Below are positions 11,901 to 39,216 of a stretch of 64,000 bases of DNA, one piece after another. The notes under the pieces were generated by a model. The model made no database searches. It saw nothing but the letters and a program-made list of their open reading frames with translations, and was not told the DNA's origin. This DNA comes from Lepturacanthus savala (Eukaryota > Chordata > Actinopteri > Scombriformes > Trichiuridae). Within the stretch, counting starts at the first letter, position 1, and each line of letters opens with the position of its first letter. The stretch is taken from the NCBI GenBank assembly GCA_030544235.1, contig CM060484.1, positions 21,032,531 through 21,096,530 of the forward strand, in the 5' to 3' direction. Both the position numbers and the translations under genes were made by a program.

Positions 11901-13372
11901 TTTATTATGAAACCTGGGGCTTTTTTTCCACAGACAACCATTCTACATTTGTACAGATCCATTTATCAGATTTTGATGTAATCACAAAAAAGGAGAAGTG
12001 TGTGTCCAGAGCAGCTTTGCCTGCCTGAACTCACCAGATTGTTTTCGATACAAAAACTGGAGCATATTCAATAAAATGCAACACGTTGAACGTTGCAGCC
12101 GCTCGGATGTGAAGCTGCAGCCTTGGACGCAGATTTAAGCTTTTACCTTTGTGTGGTGGAAAGAAAAAAGGTCAAAGATTTGAATTTGGAGGGTGACGCC
12201 ACCAGAAAAAACTATTGCATCTCAATGAACACGCTCCAGAAAAATTAAACAGTTCAAAATTGTATACAATCGTATAATTTAAATTCCCCCAACCCCAACA
12301 AAAGAACTATATAAGAAGCAACTAAAGCACACAGCAGTCATTAGGTGTCAGACCCCCCCACCCCACCCCGCCGGCCTCTAACATGTAACACGTGGTTCAG
12401 TATTTCTTTACACGTTGCTTTGGAGTTCCATCCCAAGTAGTTTAATCACCCGCTCTGCCTCAGCTCGTCTTTGCTGCCAAGCAAGTTTTAAAACCGGAAG
12501 TGTCTGAAATTCAAACTAACCCTCGACTTCTTTCAGGCCAAGAAAAGCGCTCGCCTGTTTTCTGATCTACAGAGGGAGCTGCTTTCCCCGCAAAAAGCCC
12601 CTCCCCCCACCCGCCAAACCCCCACCATAGATCGTTGTGAATAAAACAGACGCAAGCTAAAGAAGCTGCACAGTTTCCCTTAAAGACCAGCTGCTGTGTG
12701 AATCCTTCAGGTATTTAGACGCATTCATCAGGAGTGCAATTTGTTGTCTGAGAGCAAAAAAAAAAAAAAAAACTTAAAAATATCACATCTGTCAGGCAGA
12801 CGGTACATCATCATCTGACTTGGTTAAGACCCCGGAAAACACAACCTCCCTCCCTTCCCCGCATCTCAGACATGAGCTAATGTATGTTTTGCTTTTTTAA
12901 TATTTGAAAAGGGTCCCGTTTAAATCTTAAGGTCTACATTCTCCTGTGGGGACTCGTCTATCCGTCCATGTGCATTTCTAAGTAGTCGTAAAATTATGAG
13001 CCTCACAGTCATTCACACAGACAAAACTGTACTGGCAAGTAATTGGTAATTAACTGTAATTATCAAACAATAGTGGCGGAAACAAATCAGTTAAAACCAA
13101 AAAAAAAAAAAAAAAAAAACCTAATGAAAAAACACCTGACATCTATCCCAGAACATTTTGGCTGTTTGTTCCAAAAAAAAAAACCACATACAATTATTAC
13201 ACTTATAAAGAAGAACTGAAATAGGTAACAGGAGAACAAAACATCTGAGATCCAATCATATTGTAGGCTTTACTCAAAACTGCCAGTCTCATTTTTCCAG
13301 AGTGTAAATAACTGTCTTGGCGTTGGAGAAAAACAGTGGAGGACACACAGGGATCATTTTTAAAAATTCACG
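11901..13372 (-). other. Probable tmed2 3' UTR with polyadenylation signal
   Basis: Downstream of the tmed2 stop (13373) no other gene is seen for about 1.47 kb. A minus-strand AATAAA (plus-strand tttatt) sits at 11901-11906. The stretch is of ordinary base composition with several A-runs (12756-12772, 13099-13119) and C-rich runs (12354-12370, 12600-12625). A long 3' UTR is usual for TMED2. The end point is inferred from the signal only. Confidence 0.6.
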
Positions 13373-15984
<2,612 letters not shown>

Positions 15985-16200
15985 GTTTGAAATGTGTTGA
16001 AGCGAAGCTCACACCAAGCCGGATGATATGAATAGTCTCCCTGCTTCAGGATGTCGGTTAATATGAGTGAGTTGTTGCAGGAGAGGAGCCGCACCAGCCT
16101 CGGCTGCTCTCTGACTGCCACGTACAGGTTCAACCGGGGAGCAGCGAGGGACAAACTTAAGAGAAACGCGTAACGCGAAGGCGGCTGCTGTCACATAGAA
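15985..16200 (-). promoter_or_regulatory. tmed2 5' UTR and promoter region
   Basis: This GC-rich stretch directly upstream of the tmed2 ATG includes cgtaacgcgaaggcggctgc around 16172-16191. No TATA box is seen at a usual distance, in keeping with a CpG-type housekeeping promoter. The transcription start cannot be fixed from sequence alone. Confidence 0.4.
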
Positions 16201-16355
16201 GTGGGGACATCATAAAGGTCTTTATGCTCCTGAAACACCGGTGTGTTAAGAACCTAGAGGCAACATCTGAGTAAAAGTACATGTTCTATCAGAAAATGGC
16301 TTTGGTAGAATTTAATGTCACTTATTAGAATATCAATTGAGTAAACGTCTTAAAG

Positions 16356-16725
16356 CATATGTGTCAAACCCAAGGCCTGTGGGCCAAATCTGGCCTGGCA
16401 CCTCATTTTCTGTGGCCCCTCAAGAGTTTCACAGACTTGTGTGATTTATTGAGAGATGGGAAAGTGAATAAATGTTTGAACTTAACAGAGACACATGGGT
16501 CATGTTGTCTTTGTACGACTTCATATTAACATGTTAAATAACAACATTATTTCTGCATCAGCATGTTTTTAAATTCTGTTTAAAGACCTTAGCAAATTGT
16601 CACCAGCACTATTATGAGTGGAGAGGCAATTATCTAATATAATAACATATATAATAATAATACATAGATGCATATATATGATCTTTATAATTGGCCCAGG
16701 ATGAAACTTGAGTTTGACTCCCTTG
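16356..16725. mobile_element. Non-autonomous hAT element with intact 8-bp target duplication
   Basis: 370-bp element starting catatgtgtcaaacccaagg and ending gagtttgactcccttg. Both ends match the hAT-type terminus in which tgtcaaac lies near the tip, with internal words ctgtgggccaaatctggcc and ttggcccagg. It is flanked by identical 8-bp copies of tcttaaag (16348-16355 and 16726-16733), the hAT target duplication length. No open frame. Confidence 0.85.
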
Positions 16726-17174
16726 TCTTAAAGTATGTGATATTTGGAATTAGAATCAGCTTTACAGGCCAAACAGGGAATTTGACTCAGTTCTCTGTAC
16801 ATATACAAGGCAAAAAGTAGAAAAGTAACTAACAAAAAAAAAAAAAACAACAGAGGACAGTTTGTACAATAGTTTGTCTGTTTTTGTATGTACCTGTATA
16901 TATAAATGACTTGGGCATTAAATGTTTCAGTATAGACATTTATTATACTTAGACATCAAAAGTAATTATCTGCTGGTAACTTTCTGCACTCGTATTGCAA
17001 GTAAAAGTAATATAAATGTTAATGCTGTTTGTAAAAAATGTTAGAATTTAGAGAATAAAGAATTTTATTTTTTAGAATTCTTTAGAATATTTAAACAAAA
17101 TTGTCTAAAAACTATCAATTGTCAAATTGTCTAAAAACAAAAACTATTTGTGATGTCAAAATCCTGATCATATG

Positions 17175-17533
17175 CACTGTAAAACGCTGATATTATTTAC
17201 TGTGTTAAACACAGTAATGTTACTGTAATGATTATTACAGTAGATTGCTGTATATTTTACAATAAATCAAAGTAGTCAAAGAGTTACTTGTTATAATACA
17301 GTTATTACATACAGTTATTAATTACAGTTATTTTACAGTTAATCACCCAATAGTATAGATAGAAACAGAAACAGCATTTCATTGTTTTTTTATTTTTATT
17401 TTACAGTAAAGACACAATACTGTAAACAGAAGTAGAGTACTTCTACTATAAAAAAAATACATATTTACAATAACTTCCTGGATAATTGCTGCCAGTTAGT
17501 TACGATTAATATTAAGGTCACGGTTTTACAGTG
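17175..17533. repeat. Short inverted-repeat element, cactgtaaaac ends
   Basis: 359 bp bounded by cactgtaaaac (17175-17185) and its reverse complement gttttacagtg (17523-17533). The inside is rich in acagta/tactgta words. This resembles abundant teleost non-autonomous DNA elements with cactgtaaaa tips. No clear target duplication seen. Confidence 0.6.
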
Positions 17534-17599
17534 TGGGGTCTGTTTCCATCAAAATTCTGATTTTATTTTGTAACAAAAGTGCTTAAAGGAAATAGAGTA

Positions 17600-19700
17600 A
17601 AAGTTGTTGATAGAACTATAAAAACTCAATTAGAGTACAGATACATTCATACGTATGATACATAAGTACTGTAATAGTACTTTATTACATTAAGTAAAAA
17701 CATCTATACTAGGATGTAAAAGTATTTCATTACAAATAGAAATCTTGTATTCATAATCCTACTTATTTTGAAGTATATAAGTATTAGCAGATAAACATAC
17801 TTAAAGTGATTAAAATCTAAGTATTTATTGTGCAGAATATTGTTTTGTAATTGATATATTTAAATTATTTAATGGTTCTGTTAAGTTCTGAAATGTAATT
17901 TCGAGTAAATGTGTTATGTTTTTTTTTTAGAAATATTGGAGGGTTTGACCCCTTGATGAGGTGTGAGGGATATTTAAAGGAGAAAAGCTAATTAATTACC
18001 TATATTAAAAGTCCCATCTAGACATATTTTAAAGACATAAAAAGTATACTAAAAAAGTATAATTAGCTATTAAAATCCCTAAAATAGTATCTCCCTTTTC
18101 TCCCTCATGAAACGATTGTACGATCTATGATATTCTTATTTCAGAATAATAAATCTCGACTCCAGACATGTTTGAGTGCAGATTCTGTTAAATGAGGCCT
18201 TGAAGGCATCACACATGAAACATGCTGCAACACATAAAACATATTTATATTCTACATACCGGAGCTTTACTAACCGACTGTGCAAAAGGATCAGGCTCTT
18301 AAATTTAGATTATTATCCACTGGAATATTATACAACAGTACTGGGCCCTGGGGGAGATTTTAGATTAGATTAGTTCAGTGAATCTCCAGTACAGACAAAG
18401 TCTTTTAAGGCTGGAATAGTAACTATTTGCCTTTTATATGATCCCACATAATCTCCATGTGTACCTATACTGATGGGTGTTTAAACTGAATTACTCTTGG
18501 TTTTCCAGAAGGTTTTTCATACTGTCCCATTACATTTTCTTTATTTATATGTGTGTATTTCAAAAGTAGAATTGCCACAAACAATGTTTTATTTATACGT
18601 GAATATCCCTGCTATCAAATTGTTCCTATAGAACAATAAATAAAAAGATAATAATTAATAAGTTAAAAGTTGTTTCCATTGGTACAGCTCAGGTGTTAAA
18701 TGTGAGTCTACTTTGTGCAATAATATTAAAATCCAACTTCTGTCTCTTCTCACAGGAGAAATGTTGTGTTAGGTATTAATATTATTTTAATAACATGAAG
18801 GACATTAACAGTGAGCTAATATTGAACAGCCTGATCCTCCTCCTGGCTCAATATTTTAACCATGTATCAAAATGGAGGGAAATGAAACCTCTTTTTCTGC
18901 TTTTAAAGGAACCTTGTGTACAATCGTCTCAGTGCTTTGAGACTAATGAAAGGATAATAAAGTCTCTCCTCAGAGAGTATGGTTATTTCCTCATATTTCT
19001 TCATAGTTTCAGGGTTGTATACTCTCTGGGAAGATTAATTATTCCCATTAATAAGTGAAGACTCATTAAGTGATTATAACACACATAAACAATATATCAG
19101 CCAATCACTACTGTAAAGCAACTAATTATAATTAATCATAATATCATCAGCTATAATATGGTCTATCATTATCTATTATTATTAATAGTAGCAGTAGTAT
19201 TTTATTTCTTATCTAATGTCATTGCATATTAAGTGATGTTTATTGTTGTTGTTTCTATGCATGGATATTTATTGATGGAGTCCCAATTCTTTATTAACTA
19301 ATAAATCCTTTATTATACATGTATTAACAGTTAACTACTTTTTTCACTGCTCTGACATCTGGAATGAGAACTACATAGAGCCCAGTTAACTGATAATTAT
19401 TACATTATAAAGGATTTATTAGTTTTAATAAGGCATCTTAAACTTAATAAAGCAACAAAAACTTAGTAAAGTTTCCAGCGATATAACAGGAACATTATTT
19501 AAACTAACACATAATGTTGTTATTAACAGTTATAAGCAACTCATAAGGCTTTTATTAACATTAAGGAGTTTCTCACAAGTTGTTATAAATGTCTTATTAT
19601 CTGACAATATATTTTATTTAACAATAACAGTCCTATTAATGCATAATAATGTTAATAAGCGCCTCAATTCCATTTAGTTAATTCCTTTGCCGAGTTATTT
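17600..19700. other. Intergenic, AT-rich, no gene seen
   Basis: Between tmed2 and ptpn11. 17600-17780 holds 'aaaagtac/aagtac' words of a common teleost repeat. 19280-19680 has many ttaataa/attaacag words but no defined ends. The small open frames here have no recognisable protein signature. Confidence 0.5.
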
Positions 19701-19719
19701 ATTTATTTGTTTGGGATCG

Positions 19720-20066
19720 TGGCACTGTCAGCCTTCCATACGTTGGACTGGGGCGACGCGCAAAGCATCAAAAACATCGGCCGCCGCGGGCGAAAGAATC
19801 TGCGCCGCCTCTGTTTTGTCGCATGTTCGGTGACGTCCGATAATCGACTTGCCGTGAAGTCTCCGGGGCCGAGGCCTACAGACGGTTTGTAGCGGCCGCT
19901 GGTGAACAATCCTCCCGTCGGTGCCTGGATCTCGGTGGCCGTCGTGACCGGGTGTGAGCCGATGAAGCACTTTATCCCGTGATTGAAGCGGAAACGTTCG
20001 GAAGTGTTCGCCAGCTAGCCGAAGCTAAAGCTAACTGCCAGCGAGGAAGTGAGGAGCGAAACAAAA
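19720..20066 (+). promoter_or_regulatory. ptpn11 CpG-rich promoter and 5' UTR
   Basis: CpG-rich block immediately upstream of the ptpn11 ATG (for example catcggccgccgcgggcgaa, gtagcggccgctggtgaac), in contrast to AT-rich sequence before 19700. The short ORFs through it are shadows on both strands. Transcription start is not determinable by eye. Confidence 0.5.
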
Positions 20067-31708
<11,642 letters not shown>

Positions 31709-31845
31709 GATTCACCTTTGACCCCAGTGCTCGATCAGTTCCAGGTAAATAAATAAATAAATAAATAATGTAGACACCCTGACAAACACTGTCAGAAGCA
31801 TGTGAATAAATATAAAAAAATAAACAAAATGAATAAAAGAATCAA

Positions 31846-32810
31846 GGTAGGGCTGCAACTAATGGCTATTTTGATTAATTGAACTGTTATTATTGAAGCA
31901 ATTAATCGATTTGTTTTTTGGTTTATAAAATGATGTAAAATGATGATCACTGTTTCCTAAGGCTGAAGATTCAACCTAAAATATTTTTTTTTTTTTTTTT
32001 TTTGACAAGACCACAACCCAAAGATCATTGGTTTACTATTATGAAAGACTAAAGAATATTTTCCGGACTATAAGTTGCTCCGGAGTACAAATCGCACCAG
32101 CCATAAAATGCATAATAAAGAAGGAAAAAACATATATAAGTCGCACTGGAGTATAAGTCGCATTTTTGGGGGAAATTTATTTGATAAAATCTAACACCAA
32201 GAACAGTCATTTAAAATTTAAATGACGAACAATTTAAAATAAAAATAGAATAGAGGCAACAACAGGCTGAACGGTATGCTGACATTACATAACACAACTG
32301 AGAACGTGCCTGGTACGTTAACATAACATTAAGAGTTATTCTGATAACTATAGCATAAATAACATGCTAAGAAGTTTACCAAAACCATCCGTGTCACTCC
32401 AAATACCCGGTAACTAAAATCCAATGAAATCTTCATCCTCGGTGTCACTTCTCATCAACTCCTCTAACTCTGGAGGTAGAAGACGCGGCGCTTCCTCTTC
32501 TAAGTCGATGACGTCAGACGTCATATTTTATTACTTGCAGCTTGTGATCTGCAGAATATGATTTTCTTTTCGGTGACATTTTTGTTAAGCCCTTCTCAGT
32601 TGTTTTTAAAAGTTACCACCAATGTTGAAATTATCAACACAAGCCTAGAGCGCCCTCTTGCAGTTTAGTGTGAAAATAACATGTGAAATGATATACCGGT
32701 AAGAATGTGTTAATAATTTCACACATAAGTCGCTCCAGAGTATAAGTTGCACCCCTGGACAAGCTTTAAAAAAAAACGCTTTATAGAAAATACGGTAATC
32801 GTTGCAACTC
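31846..32810. repeat. 'gctgcaactaa' element interrupted by a pogo-like element
   Basis: The outer repeat starts agggctgcaactaatggcta at about 31847 and runs to ttatgaaagactaaagaa. After the inner element a piece with taatcgttgcaactctg closes it at about 32795-32810. The middle of the outer repeat is missing. All of this lies in the ptpn11 3' UTR intron. Confidence 0.6.
32055..32797 (-). mobile_element. Pogo/Tigger-like DNA transposon remnant
   Basis: The ends share tattttccggactataagtt and, reversed, accgtattttctataaagcg. Both arms carry the diagnostic repeated word ataagtcgc / cgacttat (around 32136, 32153 and 32727) known from vertebrate pogo-like elements. The minus strand at 32512-32414 still reads VIDLEEEAPRLLPPELEELM then RSDTEDEDFIGF and a stop, an acidic C-terminus of the type ending pogo-family transposases. 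Everything upstream of that fragment is lost, so it is non-autonomous. Confidence 0.6.
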
Positions 32811-35800
32811 TGTCTGGCTAATTTATGGATTATATTTATATTTAGTCTTTGTGCATCAGTGAAATAAAAAGTTGTGATTAAAATAGTTGATGAATCGTCA
32901 AATTTCTGATGATATTTTCTCCTGTTTCCTCCAGGATCTTGATACCTGACAGTTTTTTTCTCCAGCTACAACTTGACGCCTGAGACTTGACCGTAATGAA
33001 ATGGAACAACGGAAAAAACCACACACAAACACACGCACACACAAACACACGCACACACCAAAAAAAACAACAAAAACATGGTGAGACCAGACACCAGGCT
33101 CCTCCTGCTCTCGCTCGTCCTACATGAACGTCGCCCTCTAGTTGAATTTAAACCACTGTGATCATCAAAGAGCCTTTTGAGAAGCCGAACGCGCTAAATC
33201 CTCAACTAAACCACAGTTTGGGTTTCGTTAAACTCGCCGCTACAAGGGCTGCAAACAGCGAGCGTCTCCTCCGAGGGGGATACAACCCATCTAACCTTCG
33301 CTCATCTCTCATTTTTCACTTTTTTTCTTTTATTAACCAAAGGAAAGTTATGTAGATTGTTTGTTTGTAGACGGATGGGATGAGTTTAAAAAAAAAAGGC
33401 CTGTGCCAAAACCAAGAGTTTTATCAACATTTCTCCAACAATGAAATGTCTTTTTTTTTTTTTTTGGCCTGTGAAGCCTTTAAAGCTGCAGGAGATGAGA
33501 AAGTATTTGTGGACAAAAGTGATTCTAGTGATTATTGTCACTGAATCATGTTTCTGAATGAAGAAGCATTGGCGTTGTAGAGTAAAACCATATTTACTGT
33601 CGATTCGTAATCCACTGACTTCTAAACATGAATTCCCCCCCCTTTTCTTTCTTCCTTCGTTTTTTTGCGCCAGAACTGCCTTGAAGAGAATCATTGAATT
33701 CAAGCGGTTTAATAGGTTTTCATCAGGATACTCGAGTATCTGTTAGTTTATCATTCCTGAGCTGAAGCCGAACGTCCTTACTGCTGCGTTCCGACTCCGC
33801 AGCTTCACAATTACAGTCGAGCCTTCATTCACCTGGTGGATTAACCAATAATCTGATCTGGGTTCAGATGAGAGATTCCGGGGGAGGGGCGGCGTGTTTG
33901 ATCTCCGCCTCTGTTCACCCCACACGTCTACGTCAGAACCCCGTTTCAGATTTCAGAGGAGTCTGTTGTGTTTCTCAGTTGCAGGCACGGCTGCCAAAAA
34001 ACTTTGTTTTTTTAAGTTTTTTTTTTTTTTTAAGTGCATATTACTTTTTTCATACTTGTTATTTTTAAAGACAAAATGCCTTTTTTGTGTACCATCGCCT
34101 ATGTTTGAGCACCACATGTACTTAATTTTAAGAGTCACAAGAGTTACAGTTTTAAGAAACAATCACACATCTCTCTGCTTTCGTCAGTTTAGATCAATCG
34201 GTGTTGTGGTTGGAGGTTTTGTGGCCCTCAGGATAAAGGTTTACAGCAACCCTTTCTATTAATGTCACAGGAAACCGTTTAAAGGAATAGTTTGACATAT
34301 TAGGGAAAAAAAAATTATTCCTTTCTTTGTTGAGAGTTACATGAGAAGATTAAGATGCTGCTTGTTCTTGAATTTAAAGGTGATCTTCTGTCCAAAAATG
34401 CCCCAAACTGCACAATTACACCTTTTTGTCCTATAAACTGTGAAAAAGAATAGTAATAATTTGATTTAGTGTCAAATAAGCAAGACAAAGCCTCATCAAA
34501 ACAGATGTAGATTAATTTTCTGTCAGTTGTATTTTTGTCACCTTCCTCATTAACGTGTTGCGTTTCCTGCAAGGACTTCACAATAAAAGCCACCTGGTGT
34601 TTTGTCAGTTAAATTCTTTTACTGTGAAACAGCAGAAAATGTTGTCAAACTTAAAATATCTCTGGTACAACATCAGGAGTGAAAACACTAAACGGTATCA
34701 TGAGATAAAGGAGCATTACATGCTGCAGACTCCACAGCGAACAACAAAAACTACTACTAACACTACTACTGCTACTACTAGAATATAAAAGCATTAAATA
34801 TAAACATTCAACATGAATAGAATTAAAATAAATAAAAAAAAACAAATGTGATTTTAATCAAACAAATCTTAAAAGAAATTGTGGTTTTATGTGGAGTAAC
34901 TATACTCCTCAGAGACGGAGCCACGCTAGCACATTCCCTCTGTTCCCATTCTTTCTGCTACGCTAAGCTAAATTCTTGCCTACTCTAGCTTCTCCATCAT
35001 GAGATAAATTGAATAGAGAGCAGGAAAATCCACTGCTAACAATGAAAACTACTAATAACACTACTCAAAATGTAAATGCATTGCTGCAAACCTCCTGCAA
35101 TAAATAGTATTAAAAACAGTTTTCGTTCATGAAACTCATGAATTATAACTTGAATCTGCATAAAACAAGCAAATATTAAACAGGGATTTATATGCTATTT
35201 CCAGTCTTTATGCTATGCTAAGCTAATTTCCTGATAGCTCTAGCTTCTTCAGGTATGTGATGATCGATCGCGCTTCTCATCAAACTCTTGCCAATAGAAA
35301 AAAGCCCTAAAATGTCAAACTGTTCCTTTAATCTGTCTGTCAGCTGCAGTATTTAGGGACGTCAGATGTTTTGTGTCTGCACACTCGCACCACAACACTC
35401 GTCCGCTCATTTCAAACCGTGGCCTAAATCTTGTGTTTCTCGGAGCCTCCCCGACGTCTCTGCACATTCGTCACCGCGGCCTCACCACTGACTCAGAACC
35501 TTTCCGACTGAGACAAAAGAAGAAGCTCCTCTTCACCTTGAGGGACGGTTCTCGACAAACCACTGATCCAGGATCCAACAGTGTCTCTCTGTAACATTCA
35601 TAACGTTCATCATGAACTCAGTGTTTTTTTTTTGGGGGGGGGGGGGCTGCTCCCTCCCCAGCGGAGGAGTCTGCTGACACCCAGCTGCTGCGGCACAGCA
35701 AGTGTTCTTTAGAAAACCATTTCCTGTCCCTGGGTGACCATCCACTGACTGATCGCGAGACCTTCTGTAGTGTGGTGTCCTGTATGCAGTTTTATCGTCG

Positions 35801-36429
35801 AGCGGATGAGTGAGTGATGTTCAGTGGCTGCTCGTGCTGTTTCTGTGTCCTGATGTGTGGATGAGCTGTGAGACTGAGAAACGTTCCTTCTCTCCTTGTT
35901 TTTTTTTTTTTTGTGTCTCTTCCCAGATGATAAAACTGCTCCATTTACCATGTAAGCAATTTAGATGCATAGACGTGCCTTCTATGCATATGCCTCTGTG
36001 TATGTGATAGCTATTATTATTAAAAAAAAAAAAAAAAAAAAGAGAAGACAAACAGTGCTCTTTAGTTCCACCGCCATTCAAGAACTCATAACACTTTAAT
36101 GTGAATTCTTTCATCCTGAACATCCTGAACAAAAAAGGAAAAACAGTGATCGCAATGCAAACAAACTATATTTTTTAACGTGTATATTGTACATGAGTAC
36201 CAGATAGAGGAGAATGTACTTACTAAAACATATCTACTTGCCAATAAGATAAACTGTATGTATATTCTACAGCTTTCTCTCTGTGACACAGAGAGGGACC
36301 TTTCACAAAGCTTAAGAGGTTTATTGTATGACTTTCAATGCAGTTAACCATGTTAACTTCCTCAGTAACAATAAATGGCGAGCTCATGCCTCTAAAACTC
36401 GTCCTGGTTTTTGTGTTTTGATATTAAAA

Positions 36430-36970
36430 GAGCCAGTTTCTTATTTGACCTTGATTCTTAAAGGACATGCAAAATTTGCTTTCATCAGTCACCTCATCAT
36501 TTATTGGTTGTACACTTTTTTTTCTACCACATCTTTTCCTAACTCTGTGAACAGCCAGCCTCTTTAGCAATGGCTTGTCCTCCAAAGAAGGGTTTGGTCT
36601 TTTAGACAACTGTCAGGTCAACAGTCTTCCCCAGGATTGTGGAGCCTACAGAACCAGACTGAGAGGCCATTTAAAGGCCTTTGCAGATGTTTAAAGTTAA
36701 TTAGCAGATTAGAGTGTGGCACCAGGTGTCTTTAATATTGAACCTTTCCACAATATTCTAATCTTCTAAAATCTTCGAAGACATCATTTGGGGTTTTCAT
36801 TAGTCATATTAGTTATAATAATCAATATTAAAAGAAATAAACGCTTGAAATATGCCAGTCTGAAATGAATGTATACATTATACAAATTTTGCTTTTTGAA
36901 TGGAACTAAATCAACTTTTTCATATTCTAATTATATGATCAGCACCATATGATCAATATCCCTTCATGTA
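36430..36970. repeat. Common teleost interspersed repeat, uncertain class
   Basis: Contains catcagtcacctcatcattt, aacagtcttccccaggattg, gattagagtgtggcaccagg and, near the end, ctaattatatgatcagcac. I recognise these words as an abundant teleost repeat whose outer end reads ggtgctggtcatataattag. Class (probably a non-autonomous DNA element) is not certain. No protein frame survives. Confidence 0.5.
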
Positions 36971-39100
36971 TTCACATCTGAAACTATCATAAATTATTTT
37001 TTTCTGCAGTTTTAAACCAAGTTTTACAATACAGATAAGAACATTTTTTTTTACTTTTTTAAACTGGATTATATTCTCTTCTTTTTTCCCCACATTCACT
37101 TTATATCGAGTAGTATTATTTTTCCCCCCTTTTCTTATTTTTTTGTTATATTCATTATATAGTTTAATCCAGTTTCAAGCCAAATTTTTAGCAAAACTTT
37201 CTTTAACTGGATGAAGGATTTTAATTGTGGGACATCTGGATTCAACATTCAAAGTGTTTATTATCAAGTGCACATAAGTAAAAATCTTCTTTGTTGCCCA
37301 CAATGAATCCCAGTATACAATACAATAAGTAGCTTTTAATGATAGTAAAATACAATAAAATAAATAGTAATAAAGTACAATCTAAATTATGCAGAAAGTT
37401 GAATGAAAATAATATTATGTACAGTTTATAAAAATATGCAACAAGTTTCAGTGAAATGTGCAAAGTGGTATATGAGGTGAATCCTAACTTAGCAATAATT
37501 AATTAATTTACTGTGTCACCATCAATGATTTCTGTTTTTCAGAAATAACAGGCCTTACAATGTCATGATTGACAAATCATAATTGAGTTGTATAATTGAC
37601 TAACATAGCTGTGTCCTAGATAGTGATCTATGAGTTAGTGATATCGCAAATTCAAATAAAACCCAGGAAATGTGTAAAATATGGGAGTTTCAACATAGAA
37701 TTTCTCTGTTACTGCTGATAACACCCACACACAGCTGCAGCCACGATTTCACCAAATTACACAGAAACTAAGTAATTGTGACTGGCTGCTGAGGCATGAA
37801 ACCGCACAATCTGTTCTCACATAAAATCTTAATTTATTTCTGTAACAAGAAACATAAAATTAGTGAGTTGAAATACAAAACGCGGGTGACAACTGAGCAG
37901 AGGAACCTGCTCACACCTGGATCCAAGCACTGAAATAGTCCAATAATAAAGTTCCCAAAACTTTATTATTATGTTCACAAAATATCATGAAAACATTTGT
38001 TTATGACTCTGATGATGTTTATTGAATGTTTGTGACATAAATACAACTAATACAATTGTTGTGTTACCGGAGCTTCCTTGGACGGTTACTTAAAAAAAAT
38101 TTGCAACACATCTTCACAATAAAACGTAAATAAAAAAAACAGCAAAGTTTCCCAGAATCAAACTAATTGAATTAACAATTGAATCAGCAGATTGTTTTGA
38201 TTACTTTTCTCTTCTAGCAGTCATTCACACATCAGGCTTTAAGCTCTGTGATTGGTTGTTTCTTCTAATATTGTATTGTATTTTTTTTTAAATCAAGAAT
38301 CAGTTTATTTTATATAAAAATTTTTATTCTGAAAACTCACCTAGTTTTATACTAATCGCAGATTTAGAAGAACGACATCATTTACGATCTAAAAGGTTAT
38401 AAATTTGAAACTAATTAATTACTAGCTCCATAGTTTTTGTGTTTGACTTGTTAAACCTTGTTTTCTAAATTTCCCCCCAAATATTCACTTTATATTTAGT
38501 ATTATTAATATAAATTTTGGTCTATTTTCATTTTATTTTATTTGTATTTTATTCATTTTTTATGTGTTTAATGTCAATGCTTATATTATTCTTTTTTTTT
38601 CTTACATTTGCCATGTATACACTTTATATCTGGTCAAAGTGTCAAAACTTTTATAAACCTTAAATTCTATTTTATTATATATATTTTTTTCATTTTATTG
38701 TTTTAATTTAATTTATTATATTCTTTTTACCAAAATGCCTATTATCGTTGAGAAGAAGTGCAGCAGAATGTGTAACTGCAGACAAAATTATTACTATTTA
38801 CATATATATATGTGGACATATTGTCAATGAAAATATTGAGTTACAAAAAAAAAAAAAAATTAAGAAGCTTTAAATACCTTTTTTTGGACTTTGTTATCTT
38901 CATCTCTACAATATTCTGTTGTCAGCTTGATCCACTGCCCCCTGGTGGATAAAAAGAAAACAGCAATAGAAATAAATTAATGCATCTGTCTGTTCTTCTT
39001 CTACGTTTCCTGTCAAGTCAAATCACATCCTGTTTGTTTTATTTCAGCCTCAGCTCAACATCAGGGGGAGTCAGACAAAGTCCCCCAGGGGTGTCTGATT
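36971..39100. other. AT-rich intergenic stretch, nothing recognised
   Basis: About 2.1 kb with long T-runs and no open frame over 73 codons. No repeat ends, RNA gene or exon-like block could be supported. Confidence 0.6.
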
Positions 39101-39103
39101 CAC

Positions 39104-39200
39104 CGTCATGGCGACCATCTGGGGTGTATCCCTGCCTCTCGCCTGTAATGTGCTGGGATTGGCTCCAGCAGACCTGGGTATAGAAGATGAATGAATGGAT
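39104..39200 (+). mobile_element. SINE-like 3' tail fragment
   Basis: Words gtatccctgcctctcgcctg, gggattggctccagcagacc and gtatagaagatgaatgaatg with a terminal atga/atgg repeat are the 3' end of the widespread teleost SINE-like repeat seen in reverse at 14655-14898. Confidence 0.6.
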
Positions 39201-39216
39201 GAAAATGAAACAATGA

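Larger units (their letters stand above)
31709..36400 (+). other. ptpn11 3' UTR with an internal intron; probable poly(A) signal
   Basis: After the stop (31706-31708), 36 nt run to a donor at 31745 (ccag/gtaaataa). An acceptor lies at about 32934 (cctgtttcctccag/gatct). Mammalian PTPN11 also has a last, noncoding exon (from memory). From about 32935 no gene interrupts the sequence to a plus-strand AATAAA at 36370-36375, suggesting a UTR of roughly 3.4 kb in the last exon. Alternative AATAAA words occur near 34828. Ends are inferred. Confidence 0.5.

Noticed and set aside
36424..36609. Minus-strand frame MSKRPNPSLEDKPLLKRLAV
   Set aside because: It looks protein-like but lies wholly inside an abundant interspersed repeat, is short, and has no recognisable family.
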